A DNA stretch of 10,393 nucleotides from Hamiltosporidium magnivora. Lineage: Eukaryota > Microsporidia > Dubosqiidae. Shown here piece by piece: positions 1 to 7,745 of the stretch. The notes under the pieces are model-generated. The model saw nothing but the letters and a program-made list of their open reading frames with translations, made no database searches and was not told the origin of the DNA. The stretch is from positions 1-10,393 of the forward strand of contig PITI01000602.1 in assembly GCA_004325065.1 (NCBI GenBank), in the 5' to 3' direction. The position numbers and the translations under genes are program-made. Within the stretch, counting starts at the first letter, position 1; every line of letters begins with the position of its first letter.

Positions 1-59
1 TAAATAATTAAATGAAGAGAAATAAGAGAATTAGGAATTTTAAAAATATTGAAAAAGGA

Positions 60-185
60 GAGAAATATAAATTTGTTTAAATTTTAGAAAGAAGAAAGAT
101 AAGAATTCCATAAGCGTAAGAAAGAAGAAAAAAGAAAAAAGAAGATAATAAATAATTTGTTTAAATATCAGAAAGGAGAAACTAC
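60..185. repeat. Purine-rich stretch with imperfect direct repeat
   Basis: The plus strand is almost all A and G here. The 12-mer AATTTGTTTAAA occurs at 70-81 and again at 154-165, each followed by a related A/G-rich block (TTTTAGAAAGAAGAA and TATCAGAAAGGAGAA). The offset is 84 bases, a multiple of three, and one plus frame reads ICLNFRKKK and ICLNIRKEK. It lies just beyond the 3' end of the HSF gene. It could be a decayed tandem duplication or simple low-complexity sequence; no function is claimed. Confidence 0.35.
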
Positions 186-300
186 GTTTATGATAAAATA
201 ATGAAATCAGGGAATACATGAAAGAAAAAAATATTTAAAAGAAAAAACAATTTAATAAACAATGATCAAAAGTAAATTTTACATTCAAAATTTTCATATC

Positions 301-1242
301 TTAAAAAATATCATCAAAATCCAAGTCGTTTTCTAAAATATCTTTATCCTGGCTTTTTCTTTTGTTTCTTTTTTGATGATTGGGAGTTGTTTCTTTAGAG
401 GATTGGAAAATAGGCATATCAAATAATGGAGATGGTGTTGAATTAATGGCTGGATTTTGAATAGTATTATTTCTATGTTCTTCTTCTGCTAAAATATGAT
501 TCAAAGGTGCTGACTTATGTGATTTATTATTATATTTTGTGGTTTCATTTTGTTTTAAAATCATATTTTTAATATCTGGGGATATAGCATTTTCGACAGG
601 TGAATTGATAGGATTCAATTCGTATGATGAATCAACAAGATCTTCGCTTAAAAACTTATCAAGTTCGGAATGTGTTTTGTTTTCCGAGAAAGCCAATTGT
701 GGATTTTCATTTTTCATACCAAATCTAAATGCGCGAGTCAAAACTTCAATCAGTCCATTCATTGTTCTATCTTGTTTCTCCATTCTAGCCTTAAGATTCT
801 CCACCTCCTTTGTCAACATATAATTACTATTATTTAAATATTCTACATTATTTCTTAACGAATAACATTCTTGTCGATAACTGTTCATAATATCAGCAGT
901 AGATCCACTTTTCTCTTTAGAACGCCCAATCAAGTTTAATAATTCTTCTCTATTTCTCAAAAAGTTTTTATTAAAATACTCTTCACACTCATCAGTATAT
1001 CCTCTCACTTTTGTAAACCCGTAATTGTTAAGTTGTCGAATAAATCCACTATATTCTCGAGTCTTTGACACCAAACACAGTACATTTTTAATAAATTCTT
1101 CTTTCTTTGGTATTATAATACTATTTCCATTATCGTTCCAATATATTTCTTTAATTGTTGGTTCGTTAACTACTTTGTATAATCTTTTTATAAATTTTGG
1201 TATTTTATTTATTTTTAAATTTAAATCAAAAGATTTTTTCAT
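301..1242 (-). CDS. HSF-type transcription factor
   Basis: The 313-residue protein has a heat-shock-factor DNA-binding domain at about residues 15-108. It carries the hallmark recognition-helix motif YSGFIRQLNNYGFTKV (64-79), close to the family pattern F-S-S-F-V-R-Q-L-N-x-Y-G-F-x-K-V, then an F-x-R-x-x-x-x-L-L-x-x-I-x-R end (94-107). Residues about 118-170 look like a coiled coil, as expected for the HR-A/B trimerisation region. The rest is low-complexity and Asn/Ser/Pro-rich, with a basic cluster KRNKRKS (291-297, possible nuclear signal) and an acidic, aromatic end (DILENDLDFDDIF) resembling a short activation segment. Known HSFs bind inverted nGAAn repeats as trimers in the nucleus. There is no response-regulator domain, so it is not a full Skn7. 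It is much shorter than yeast Hsf1. The ATG is supported by GGGTATA immediately upstream. The family is secure; the target genes are unknown. Confidence 0.93.
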   Translation of the reverse strand: MKKSFDLNLKINKIPKFIKRLYKVVNEPTIKEIYWNDNGNSIIIPKKEEFIKNVLCLVSKTREYSGFIRQLNNYGFTKVRGYTDECEEYFNKNFLRNREELLNLIGRSKEKSGSTADIMNSYRQECYSLRNNVEYLNNSNYMLTKEVENLKARMEKQDRTMNGLIEVLTRAFRFGMKNENPQLAFSENKTHSELDKFLSEDLVDSSYELNPINSPVENAISPDIKNMILKQNETTKYNNKSHKSAPLNHILAEEEHRNNTIQNPAINSTPSPLFDMPIFQSSKETTPNHQKRNKRKSQDKDILENDLDFDDIF

Positions 1243-1260
1243 TATACCCTTCTTATGGAT
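1243..1260 (-). promoter_or_regulatory. GGG start-proximal motif of HSF gene
   Basis: On the minus strand the start context is AAGGGTATA-ATG. The GGG (1249-1247) is 4 bases before the ATG, the same spacing as the CCC before the gene at 3556. CCC or GGG triplets just upstream of starts are a described microsporidian signal. That description is prior knowledge; the position is seen here. Confidence 0.55.
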
Positions 1261-1262
1261 GT

Positions 1263-2300
1263 GTTGCTTTATACAAAATAAAATTTATTTAATGATTACT
1301 TATTTTGGCTTTAATTTAAACGCTTAATTTATATCGTAAAAAAGGAGAAAATAAAAGTTAAATAGCAAAAAATAAAAATCCTTGCATTTTAATATTCTTA
1401 ATGTTTAACTATTTCTTTTATTGTTATATTCTTTATAATGTTATTGAAATGTTTTTGTATTGTAGTCTAGAGTTTAATTTTATCAGTTTGATTCAATATA
1501 GTTTATTCTTATCTTAATATAAATAGAAGTTTATCTGAAATTCATATCACCCAATTTTGAATTGTTTAAGGCATATTAAGTTGCTTAAAATGATAATACA
1601 TTTGATTTTTGAAGTAAATTTACGTCTAAAATTTAAATCTTTAAGTAAAATAAATTATAGTTCTATTAAAAAAAAATAGAAAATTTATAAACTATAGTGG
1701 TTTTTGTTTTATTATTGGTAAATTTTGATATTAAAATCAATAAAAAAATAATGAAATATGAATAATAAAAAGACTTTGATTTTGGTCATTAAATGAAACT
1801 TAAATAAATAATTAATCTAGATTACTTGAAGAAATAAAAATGCGAAGATATTTAGCAAATTAGGAATTAAAGTTACCATTTTTTTAATTTAAATTGAAAA
1901 TGGAATTTATTTGTAAGTGTTTTTATATACATACTTCAAATATATTTATCTAGTTATTAATATAGTTTATCACGTTTTTTATGATTCCTACATAATTACA
2001 ACGTAAGATGAATTAATTTAATTAATAACAATAATATTGAAGCAATAAGTTCGCAAAATAAATTGCTAATTGTGTAAAAATAAATAGAAAAATAATATTG
2101 AGCTTAATTAAAGCAAAATTTCGAAAAAAATATTTGAATTACAGCCTGAAGATATTTCATGTTGTATATGACTTATATTCGTAGAATATGTTTGATAATA
2201 TATTTAGATTGCAAAGAAATATCTTCCGCATCAATGTAAAGGAAAAAAAACGAAAATCACAAAAATAACTCTACAAAATCTTTAAAATTAGTTAAAAATT
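1263..2300. other. AT-rich intergenic region, no gene seen
   Basis: This stretch is dominated by A/T runs. The longest ATG-started open stretches noticed are only about 30 codons (for example at 1590-1679) and show no recognisable motif. The last 200 bases, from about 2100, have a Lys/Arg-rich plus-strand frame with few stops that may be a decayed extension of the relic starting at 2301. No tRNA, rRNA or repeat array was recognised. Confidence 0.5.
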
Positions 2301-2585
2301 ATGACAGAAAGGTATTCTGCAGACTATAAGAATATTATATATCAAAACCCTTAAAAAAAGTTACAAGTTGAGGAAAAAATCCGAATTGTAGAATATACGA
2401 ATCTTTAATGTTTAAATATCTTGCAAAAAAATATAGGTTCTAAGAATGACAAAATAGACCTTAAAATCGAATAATATAAAGTGTTTTTATTTCTAGGAAC
2501 TCTTTACCATCAAACTATAATCCATTTAAATTCTTGGTTTTTAAATTTACAATTAATAAGATTAATCATTTGTATAAAATATTAA
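2301..2585 (+). pseudogene. Decayed coding relic, part 1 (N-terminal-like)
   Basis: One frame beginning at an ATG (2301, MTERYSADYKNIIYQNP) stays protein-like for 94 codons, interrupted only by TAA at 2352, 2406 and 2472 before the final TAA at 2583. Such AT-rich sequence would give roughly three times as many stops by chance. The second block (KKLQVEEKIRIVEYTNL) resembles the opening of helix-turn-helix domains of transposases and related proteins, but this is only a suggestion. It is on the same strand as the relics at 2662, 2872 and 3095, and all may come from one gene. No intact product is expected. The family is not identified. Confidence 0.4.
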
Positions 2586-2661
2586 GTAATTTTAGTAGAA
2601 ATTCGGAATACGATTCTCTAATAGTAAGTCTTAACAGAACTATGGAGAAGTGATATATTAA

Positions 2662-2853
2662 TATATCACTGCTTCGCGGACATTCGCACGTAATAAGTAT
2701 TATCTAGAAAAAAATAAGAATTATTATTCTGCTCAAGGAAAGAACGCCAGGATAAATATAGAGCAGCGCGCCATGGGTTTTCGGGAAAATGACCTTAAAA
2801 CCGGCATTTTCCGAACCCGGAAGAGAAATCCTCGAATGATTCAACCGTTATAA
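2662..2853 (+). pseudogene. Decayed coding relic, part 2
   Basis: Here 63 codons are open without an ATG until codon 38 (2773). The translation is rich in charged residues (TFARNKYYLEKNKNYY at codons 7-22; MGFRENDLKTGIF at 38-50; then FRTRKRNPRM) and G+C is higher than the flanks. It starts just after a 20-base perfect palindrome that contains the upstream in-frame TAA. The lack of an initial ATG and the surrounding stop-broken relics point to a fragment of a longer plus-strand gene, in a different frame from part 1. No family was recognised; a basic C-terminus would fit a nucleic-acid-binding protein but does not show it. Confidence 0.4.
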
Positions 2854-2871
2854 ACTAGAAATCAAGCGAAA

Positions 2872-3037
2872 ATGTGTTGCAAAAAATCTATAAAAAAGAC
2901 TAAAATCTTTAAAACCTTATGCTTATCTCGTATTTGCCTTCATTTTGATTACCGGTCAGGTAGTTCAAAAGACTGAAGAAAATAAAACACTTCCGATACA
3001 TTCAAGATGCACCCTTGAGATATCATTATCGATGTAA
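2872..3037 (+). pseudogene. Frameshifted relic with hydrophobic segment
   Basis: An ATG at 2872 opens a basic N-terminus (MCCKKSIKKTKIFK) that stops at 2974 in its own frame. The other frame, entered at about 2911-2917 in an A-run, reads YAYLVFAFILITGQVVQ followed by a polar stretch to a TAA at 3035. Basic start, hydrophobic segment and polar tail would make a plausible signal-anchored small protein broken by a one-base indel in the homopolymer. Alternatively it is a further decayed section of the relic at 2301-2853. Function unknown. Confidence 0.3.
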
Positions 3038-3094
3038 GCATTTATTTACGTTTATTTTGATATGTAACGGTCAAACTGATCCCCGGCAGTCTGA

Positions 3095-3232
3095 GTTGTA
3101 ATCAATCTTTTGGTTACAAACCCCATACAAGTAATTGAATTCGTTTGTGCGTTATCCTCAAATTTTTTGAGCAAAAAGTATTCCAGATTCAAATTACATG
3201 TTATCATAGAGAGCCAGTATTCTGTATATTAG
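3095..3232 (+). pseudogene. Short open coding-like fragment
   Basis: A 45-codon plus-strand stretch has no start codon and ends at TAG 3230. The translation contains VTNPIQVIEFVCALSSNF and a KKYSRFK segment. It follows the other plus-strand relics directly and may be the last visible remnant of the same ancestral gene. Not identified; it could be chance. Confidence 0.25.
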
Positions 3233-3384
3233 CCCCTTTTTTTAATGCCTATATTCGGTCACAAAATTTGTTTTTTTATATTTAATTTAATGTGTTGCAT
3301 ATTTAAATCGCTGGATAAAATAATTATATTCTTTAAACCAACTTATTTTCTTGCATTCGATTTTTTATAACTAATCATTAAAAT

Positions 3385-3592
3385 GATACCCTAATATAAT
3401 GAAAGAATCAAAAGCCTCGTCTGTAATTTGTATATTTAGTTCCTATATTATATTTTTTAATAGAACGATACCCTTATTTGATTGAAGAAAGATAAGACTC
3501 GCCTCCAATTTTTAAATTTTAATTTCTTATAATTTTTTACTATAAATACCCTTATATGATTGAAGAAAGAAAAGCCTCAAATCTTGTTCTGG
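3385..3592 (+). repeat. Three degenerate tandem copies of a gene-start unit
   Basis: Three related blocks begin at GATACCC (3385), GATACCC (3467) and AATACCC (3545), with CCC at 3389, 3471 and 3549, so the spacings are 82 and 78 bases. Each continues with a similar start region: ATGAAAGAATCAAAAGCCTC, then TTGATTGAAGAAAGATAAG, then ATGATTGAAGAAAGAAAAGC. The AT-rich linkers between blocks also align (GTAATTTGTATATTTAG with CAATTTTTAAATTTTAA). Only the third copy leads into a full gene. The first has an ATG at 3399 giving 28 codons to a TGA at 3483; in the second the ATG is TTG and a TAA follows five codons later. This looks like repeated local duplication of a promoter plus N-terminus, followed by decay. 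Confidence 0.75.
3541..3555 (+). promoter_or_regulatory. TATA-like and CCC start motif
   Basis: TATAAATACCC directly precedes the ATG of the 75-residue gene. CCC (3549-3551) is followed by TTAT and then ATG, the same 4-base spacing as the GGG of the HSF gene. This supports the chosen start and the microsporidian assignment. Confidence 0.55.
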
Positions 3593-3783
3593 GATTGTTT
3601 GCACTGTGTTTATTTACATTGCCACTTATATCTTTATTTACCGCTAATAAGATGTTTGATTCGAAGAGTATTTTATTGGGGCCTATTTTATGCTTATCTA
3701 CTTTTTTCATAACTATTTTGTTAATGTGCCTGTATGTCTTTATATGTGAAAGTCCGAAGAAAAAATCACATAAAAAAGAATAA
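3556..3783 (+). CDS. Small two-transmembrane protein
   Basis: The protein has 75 residues: a charged start (MIEERKASN), a first hydrophobic segment at about 10-29, a short polar loop (TANKMFDSKS, 29-38), a second hydrophobic segment at about 40-65 and a lysine-rich tail (KKKSHKKE). Both ends are charged, and the basic tail suggests the C-terminus faces the cytosol. Size and layout resemble small membrane subunits such as the dolichol-phosphate-mannose synthase regulator DPM2 or V-ATPase subunit e. I see no diagnostic residues for either, and the tail is not a canonical dilysine retrieval signal. The start is supported by CCC 4 bases upstream and by the duplicated start units before it. It may be real even though only 75 codons long; function unknown. 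Confidence 0.6.
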   Translation: MIEERKASNLVLGLFALCLFTLPLISLFTANKMFDSKSILLGPILCLSTFFITILLMCLYVFICESPKKKSHKKE

Positions 3784-4195
3784 TATTTGATTTGATTATT
3801 ATTTTATTAATTTTTCGTATATTTTAAACGTTAATAGTACCTTTTGTATTGAATTATTATATTAATAGGGTTTTAAGAAAAATTAAAAAAATATATTTTT
3901 TTCTTCTTTCTTATGTTAAAAATTAGCTTCAAAATAATTATATCTGTAAATTTTGATAAATTATTTCAGCTTTATTTTTGCCTTATCACTCACTTTCTTT
4001 TTACTATATATGGCTTATTTATAATTTTAAATGGGTCGTAACTAAAAATTGATTAATCAAAATTAAGGCATCGATTTTTTGCATCTTTACTGACTTAAAA
4101 GCTTATTTCAAATTGATGCATATTTCTTAGGCGAATTATAAGCAAATATGTTTCTTTATTTTTTGTTTGGTGTTATATGATGCTTTTTATTAAAT
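3784..4195. other. AT-rich intergenic region, nothing recognised
   Basis: This is the T-rich region between the 75-residue gene and the C-terminal end of the minus-strand transposase relic. No open frame of note, RNA gene or terminal inverted repeat was identified, although a decayed element end could lie here unrecognised. Confidence 0.4.
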
Positions 4196-5049
4196 TTAAC
4201 GGCATTGGGTCTTGGCCTCAATCCTCCTCGGTAATCAAAAGTACTTTAACTTATTTTTTTGTGTAATTTTGAAAGAAAATATGCCAATATTCTTTATGTA
4301 TCTGGTACGAAGCTTCTCAAAAAGCATTTTAAAATTCGTTGTAAGATATCCTTCCAAGTTATCACATGAAGGATACATTCACAATACTTGATAAATAAGA
4401 CTCAACTTATTGATCTTCGAGTTTACAAATTTATTTTTCAACAGTAAACTGGCTTTTAAAGTAATCTTATCTGAATAGGGTAGATAAATTGTATATCTTT
4501 CTAAAATACTCATTACATTCCTCTTTTACCCTTCGGTGTCGAGGATGAATGAATGAAAGTTTACCATTTGCTTCTTTTAATTAGTTGTAAATCGGGATTA
4601 TAGGAGATTGGCCTATGGTTTCAGTGTAGTTTATATCCCACAAAAATAGCAACAATGATTTTCACCCAAATATACGCTCCATTATCAATCAGACAGTTTT
4701 TATTTTGGTTATTCTCTCTCCACAGAAATTATATCTTATACACAATAATACTATGATTTATTATAAATTCCGATTTCAGTTTTTATTCCAGCTGATATAA
4801 TTATTCTCTGAATACTTCTTTCAAAATTTCACGAACATGTGAATCCTCAAATTTTATAGAATAATTGCAATTTTATTTATAAAAAGGAATTATAAGCTTC
4901 GAAGCACACGAATAACCATTTATAACTATTCTAAAAAATTTTTCTCATCTAGTTTATAATTCTCTGAAAGATTTCATAATTTTTACAATAGATAAACTTG
5001 TTTTCCAGAATCTTGAATACATTTTTATAAATATGTAAGAAGATAAGGT
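4196..5049 (-). pseudogene. Decayed Tc1/mariner-type transposase
   Basis: One minus frame from about 4980 to 4561 stays coding-like through 7 internal stops. It contains CLIDNGAYIWVKIIVAIF (D at 4686-4684) and, 31 codons on, SYNPDLQLI (D at 4593-4591). These align with the D-N-A-P-x-H and Y-S-P-D-L-N-P-I-E motifs of Tc1/mariner DDE transposases, and the position of the third acidic residue gives a 35-residue gap, close to DD34E. That residue is K here, so catalysis is lost. After a frame change, 4513-4196 reads on with only two stops (TGA at 4381 and 4237) and ends LPRRIEAKTQCR, like the family's C-terminal S-M-P-x-R-I block. The distance from PDL to LPRRI (about 120 codons) is longer than usual. 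The part before 4700 is less clear, and no terminal repeats were found. Confidence 0.5.
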
Positions 5050-5552
5050 CATATTCTAGAGTTTTTTTACCCTTATTTAGGTCGTTCAGAAGAATAAATT
5101 ATGTATATAATTCAATGTTTCTACTTTTGTATAAATTTTACACTAATTACGGTCTTCAATTTTATTGAATAAAGTAGAAATTCCGAGTTTTCTCGCTTGG
5201 CTTCGCTTATAACTATAATTAGTTTTTTAATGTTTCTATCATTTCTTCATCATGTATTTAATATCCTGAAATTATTAAAGCTTATTTAAGTCAGCTATGA
5301 GCTAATTTTGATAATTTATATGTTTTATGAATTAAAAATAATTGGAAATACTTGCAATTGTTTAATTTTCTCTTATTTGTTCAATGGTAAAGATCGTTAT
5401 AACTATGAGTATTAAAGTTTTTAAGTTTTTCGCTGGAATTTTGTTCCTAACTCTAGGGAAGCTGAATCCGTGACGATGAAGTCTTTTTTCAAAAATAAAT
5501 ATTTTTCTACTTTAAAAGTATAAATTCTATTTTAAACTTTTTAAATACATTT
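5050..5552. other. AT-rich intergenic region, nothing recognised
   Basis: The sequence lies between the N-terminal side of the transposase relic and repeat copy A. It probably includes the lost 5' end of that transposase, but no convincing frame, RNA gene or repeat was found. Confidence 0.4.
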
Positions 5553-6061
5553 TTAGAGATTACTGAAGACCAAAAAAATATCTTTCGGTCAGTATTACAC
5601 ACTCATTATCAATTTTAGATAAAATTAGGAAATATAAAAAATATTTGACTAGGTATTTACAGAAATTGTTTAATATATTTTAATGTGAAAATCTCATCTT
5701 AAAAGACTAGAAATACCCATGAATGTAGAGGCATACATTCAGTCTATAGTACTTAAGAAGACATTCGAAGCAATTTCCTTTGATCGACGAAGAGGATTTG
5801 AGTCAGGACTAAATGCCGAAGAAAGCCGGGAGAGAGCGTCGATGGGTGTTATTACGAGAGCAGAGATGCACGAGGAACCAACACCCCTTTAAAAGAAGAG
5901 ATAGAGAGGAAGATGGTGCAAAGAATTTTAAACCGAAAAATAAAGCACCCATTATTTCACAAGGAGGAACCACTTTAGAGAAGCCGACCAATAACATAAA
6001 TAAAGAGTCGGATTTGGAAGAAGAGACAAAAGTGGTTAAAGAGGTAGAAGAAAACATATAA
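5553..6061 (+). pseudogene. Repeat-family gene relic, copy A
   Basis: The family is not recognised. The best-preserved part starts at NVEAYIQSIVLKKTFE (from 5722) and runs in one frame to TAA at 5890. A second frame continues the charged, Lys/Glu-rich protein to TAA at 6059, so the two parts are joined by a +1 shift near CCCTTTAAAAG. Upstream, a frame at 5553-5690 (ITEDQKNIF, then IKLGNI) matches copy B, so the protein originally extended well before 5719. CCC directly precedes ATG 5719, but copy B shows homologous peptide upstream of this point, so it is probably not a true start. G+C at 5760-6000 is clearly higher than the surroundings, suggesting more recent arrival or less decay. A gag-like or other mobile-element protein is possible but unproven. 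Confidence 0.55.
5701..5972 (+). repeat. Inverted diverged repeat, arm A
   Basis: This arm aligns with the reverse complement of 9180-9447. It shares AAAAGACTA, AATGTAGA, the 15-base identity ACATTCAGTCTATAG (5735-5749), ACATTCGAA, CAACACCC followed by CTTTAAA, and AAACCGA followed by GGAGGAA, in the same order. The arms are about 270 bases with moderate divergence and few indels. Confidence 0.75.
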
Positions 6062-6149
6062 AACGGTAAAAATAACTTAACCCAGAGTTTTATTAAAAAA
6101 AAATATTTTAATGTGAAACAATTTAGTAAAAATGTTATATTTTCTATAT

Positions 6150-6960
6150 AGAAGATCAATAATCTATTAGGAGCTTGAAATGTGTTTTGAAAGGGAGATG
6201 CCATGTTTTTTTCTGTAAAACCGTATCTAGGCAGGGGTATTTCTTAGGAACCGTTCAAAAATATTTCCATTATAGTTTCCCATGCTGTAGTTTTATTCCC
6301 CATAAAGATTTGTGTAGGGATTCTTTGCTTCACCAGGAAATTCTAAACTGCAATGACAATTTATTTCTAAAATTTATCTTTGATTATATTTTGAAATCTA
6401 TAGTGGTTTTTAATACAAGCGAGATGCGATATACTGTGAGGCTTCTTTCCTTTACAGAGCTTTTTTTAAACTCATGCGAAACTTTATTCATCTTCAATTT
6501 ATGTCTTAACTAATTCTACGAGATTTCTATCACTTCGAGAATCTAAATTTTTTTTAACATTAAATATATTATCGCGCTTAATGTCTTAAAAGTCTTTATC
6601 TAGAGTATGAGCTAGTTTTATTGTGCTATTCTTTGTCTGGTTTTTGACTTTTTCCATAAGTTCTTCCCTATTTCAGCCCCCATGTCTTTGTAAACTACCT
6701 TTATGTTTTTAGGTCGACTTTATGGTATATTCTGCCCGTACTCGTTCAGAAAAACGTTTTTCGTGAAGTCTAACATTCAACGAATTGTTTTAAAGTGTTT
6801 TGCATATGGGGAGTCTCCTAGACTTGAATAACGCCTTTATATACTTGTTGAAGCAGATAGAGATTGTATTTGAAGGTATAAAATTGCTCATACTACACAT
6901 GTAAGATGGGTATCTTGCACGAATCTCATCATTGTCTATAAACAGAAATATTTTAAATTC
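6150..6960 (-). pseudogene. Decayed coding relic, possible Ty3/gypsy integrase
   Basis: A single minus frame keeps a protein-like translation for about 270 codons with 12 internal stops, about half or fewer of those expected by chance. It has Lys/Asp/Glu-rich segments (NREELMEKVKNQTKNSTIK; DIKRDNIFNVKKNLDSRSD). Near its end, HSISHLACIKNHYRFQNIIK resembles the H-x3-H part of the integrase HHCC zinc domain. It is followed by AWETIMEIFLNG (TGG at 6282-6280) and EIPLPRYGFTEKN, which resemble the W-x-x-I-x-M-D-F opening of the Ty3/gypsy integrase core. The CC pair of the zinc domain and the first core Asp are not preserved. The rest of the core is missing, replaced by copy A on the other strand. 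Identity is tentative; decay is clear. Confidence 0.4.
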
Positions 6961-7014
6961 TTGTTCGTTTTCTGTAAAATAACATTGCCGTGAAAAATAA
7001 AAAAAACTCGAAAT

Positions 7015-7165
7015 AGTTCAAAATTCAGCTGCTGTGTGATATAACTCATATCTTGTGTACCAGATGAAATGTAGCAGGTTCTTATTTTTTCTTCTTAGAG
7101 GCATAAGATTTTGGCTGAGTAGATTGATAGCTTTTGTCATAAATTTCAGGATTTTTGAAAAAATT
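7015..7165 (-). pseudogene. Coding-like relic fragment
   Basis: The minus strand reads NPEIYDKSYQSTQPKSYA followed by a lysine run, a stop, then EPATFHLVHKI. The frame differs from the relic at 6150-6960, but the order and strand fit the same ancestral gene. It is too short to identify. Confidence 0.3.
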
Positions 7166-7426
7166 AGACAGCCACGATCGTTAAACGCTTTATGGCTGGA
7201 AAAATTTGATTTATTTTTAAAATATATACTCTTTAAAAGATTATTTTGTTAACTGCCATATTTCATTTATATTAAGCAGCTGCTTAGAGTGATAATTGCT
7301 CTCTAAATTTTTTTTGAAAGGTTTGAGACTTAATTCTCAACTTCAGGCTATTCAGCTTTTCCGAAAGAACAACACTCTTCGTAATTACTTATTTTTTTAA
7401 TCATATTTTGTTTACCATTGAATATA

Positions 7427-7701
7427 CTAATCTTGCAGGATAATATTTTGATTGAGGTTCATCGGCAGCGAACGCTGAAATGCATCCTCACTTTCTACTA
7501 AAATTGCATCAAATTCTGGAATGTGTTTCTTGTACGCCGTAATCTTAAAAACCAGAAGAAACTCATTTTTTTAATAAATTTCTTACATATTGTTCCATTG
7601 CCATCGGCTTTCTTATTATAGAGTGACGGAATGTGTTCAGTAGACGATTTTTTTCTTATTGCGGATAAGCTAATTGAAAAATTTTTAAGTCGAATCGGTG
7701 T
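7427..7701 (-). pseudogene. Coding-like relic, two overlapping frames
   Basis: A minus frame open from 7701 to a TAG at 7500-7498 reads RKKSSTEHIPSLYNKKADGN and on through ICKKFIKKMSFF. A second frame, open from about 7573 to a TAG at 7429-7427, reads AYKKHIPEFDAILVESEDAF and QRSLPMNLNQNI. The join near 7560 looks like a single-base frameshift. Composition is strongly protein-like on this strand. No family was recognised; a retroelement gag or pol fragment is possible given the integrase-like relic downstream on the same strand. The SS-x-EHIP segment recurs on the plus strand at about 7810-7840. Confidence 0.4.
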
Positions 7702-7745
7702 TTAATTTTCACAAAAATTTAGTCGTTTTTATCATGTTCTGAGGT

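Noticed and set aside
539..823. Plus-strand open frame of 94 codons
   Set aside because: It lies antisense inside the clearly identified HSF gene and has a hydrophobic, Ser/Phe-rich shadow composition.
1025..1327. Plus-strand open frame of 100 codons
   Set aside because: It is antisense to the HSF DNA-binding domain; Phe/Leu/Ile-rich as expected for the reverse of a Lys/Asn-rich gene.
4281..4391. Plus-strand 36-codon ORF
   Set aside because: It is antisense to the transposase relic, whose minus frame has far fewer stops over a longer span.
5716..5721. CCC directly before ATG 5719 as a genuine gene start
   Set aside because: Peptide similarity to copy B continues upstream of this ATG, so it is probably an internal Met with a chance CCC.
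5809..6204. Minus-strand open frame of 131 codons
   Set aside because: Most of it is the reverse of copy A, whose plus frame is supported by homology to copy B. Only its first 15 or so residues continue the integrase-like relic.
6175..6513. Plus-strand open frame of 112 codons
   Set aside because: It begins at TTG, has an ATG only late in the frame, and is antisense to a minus-strand relic with better composition and integrase-like motifs.
7055..7252. Plus-strand open frame of 65 codons
   Set aside because: It has no convincing start and is antisense to a minus-strand coding-like fragment.
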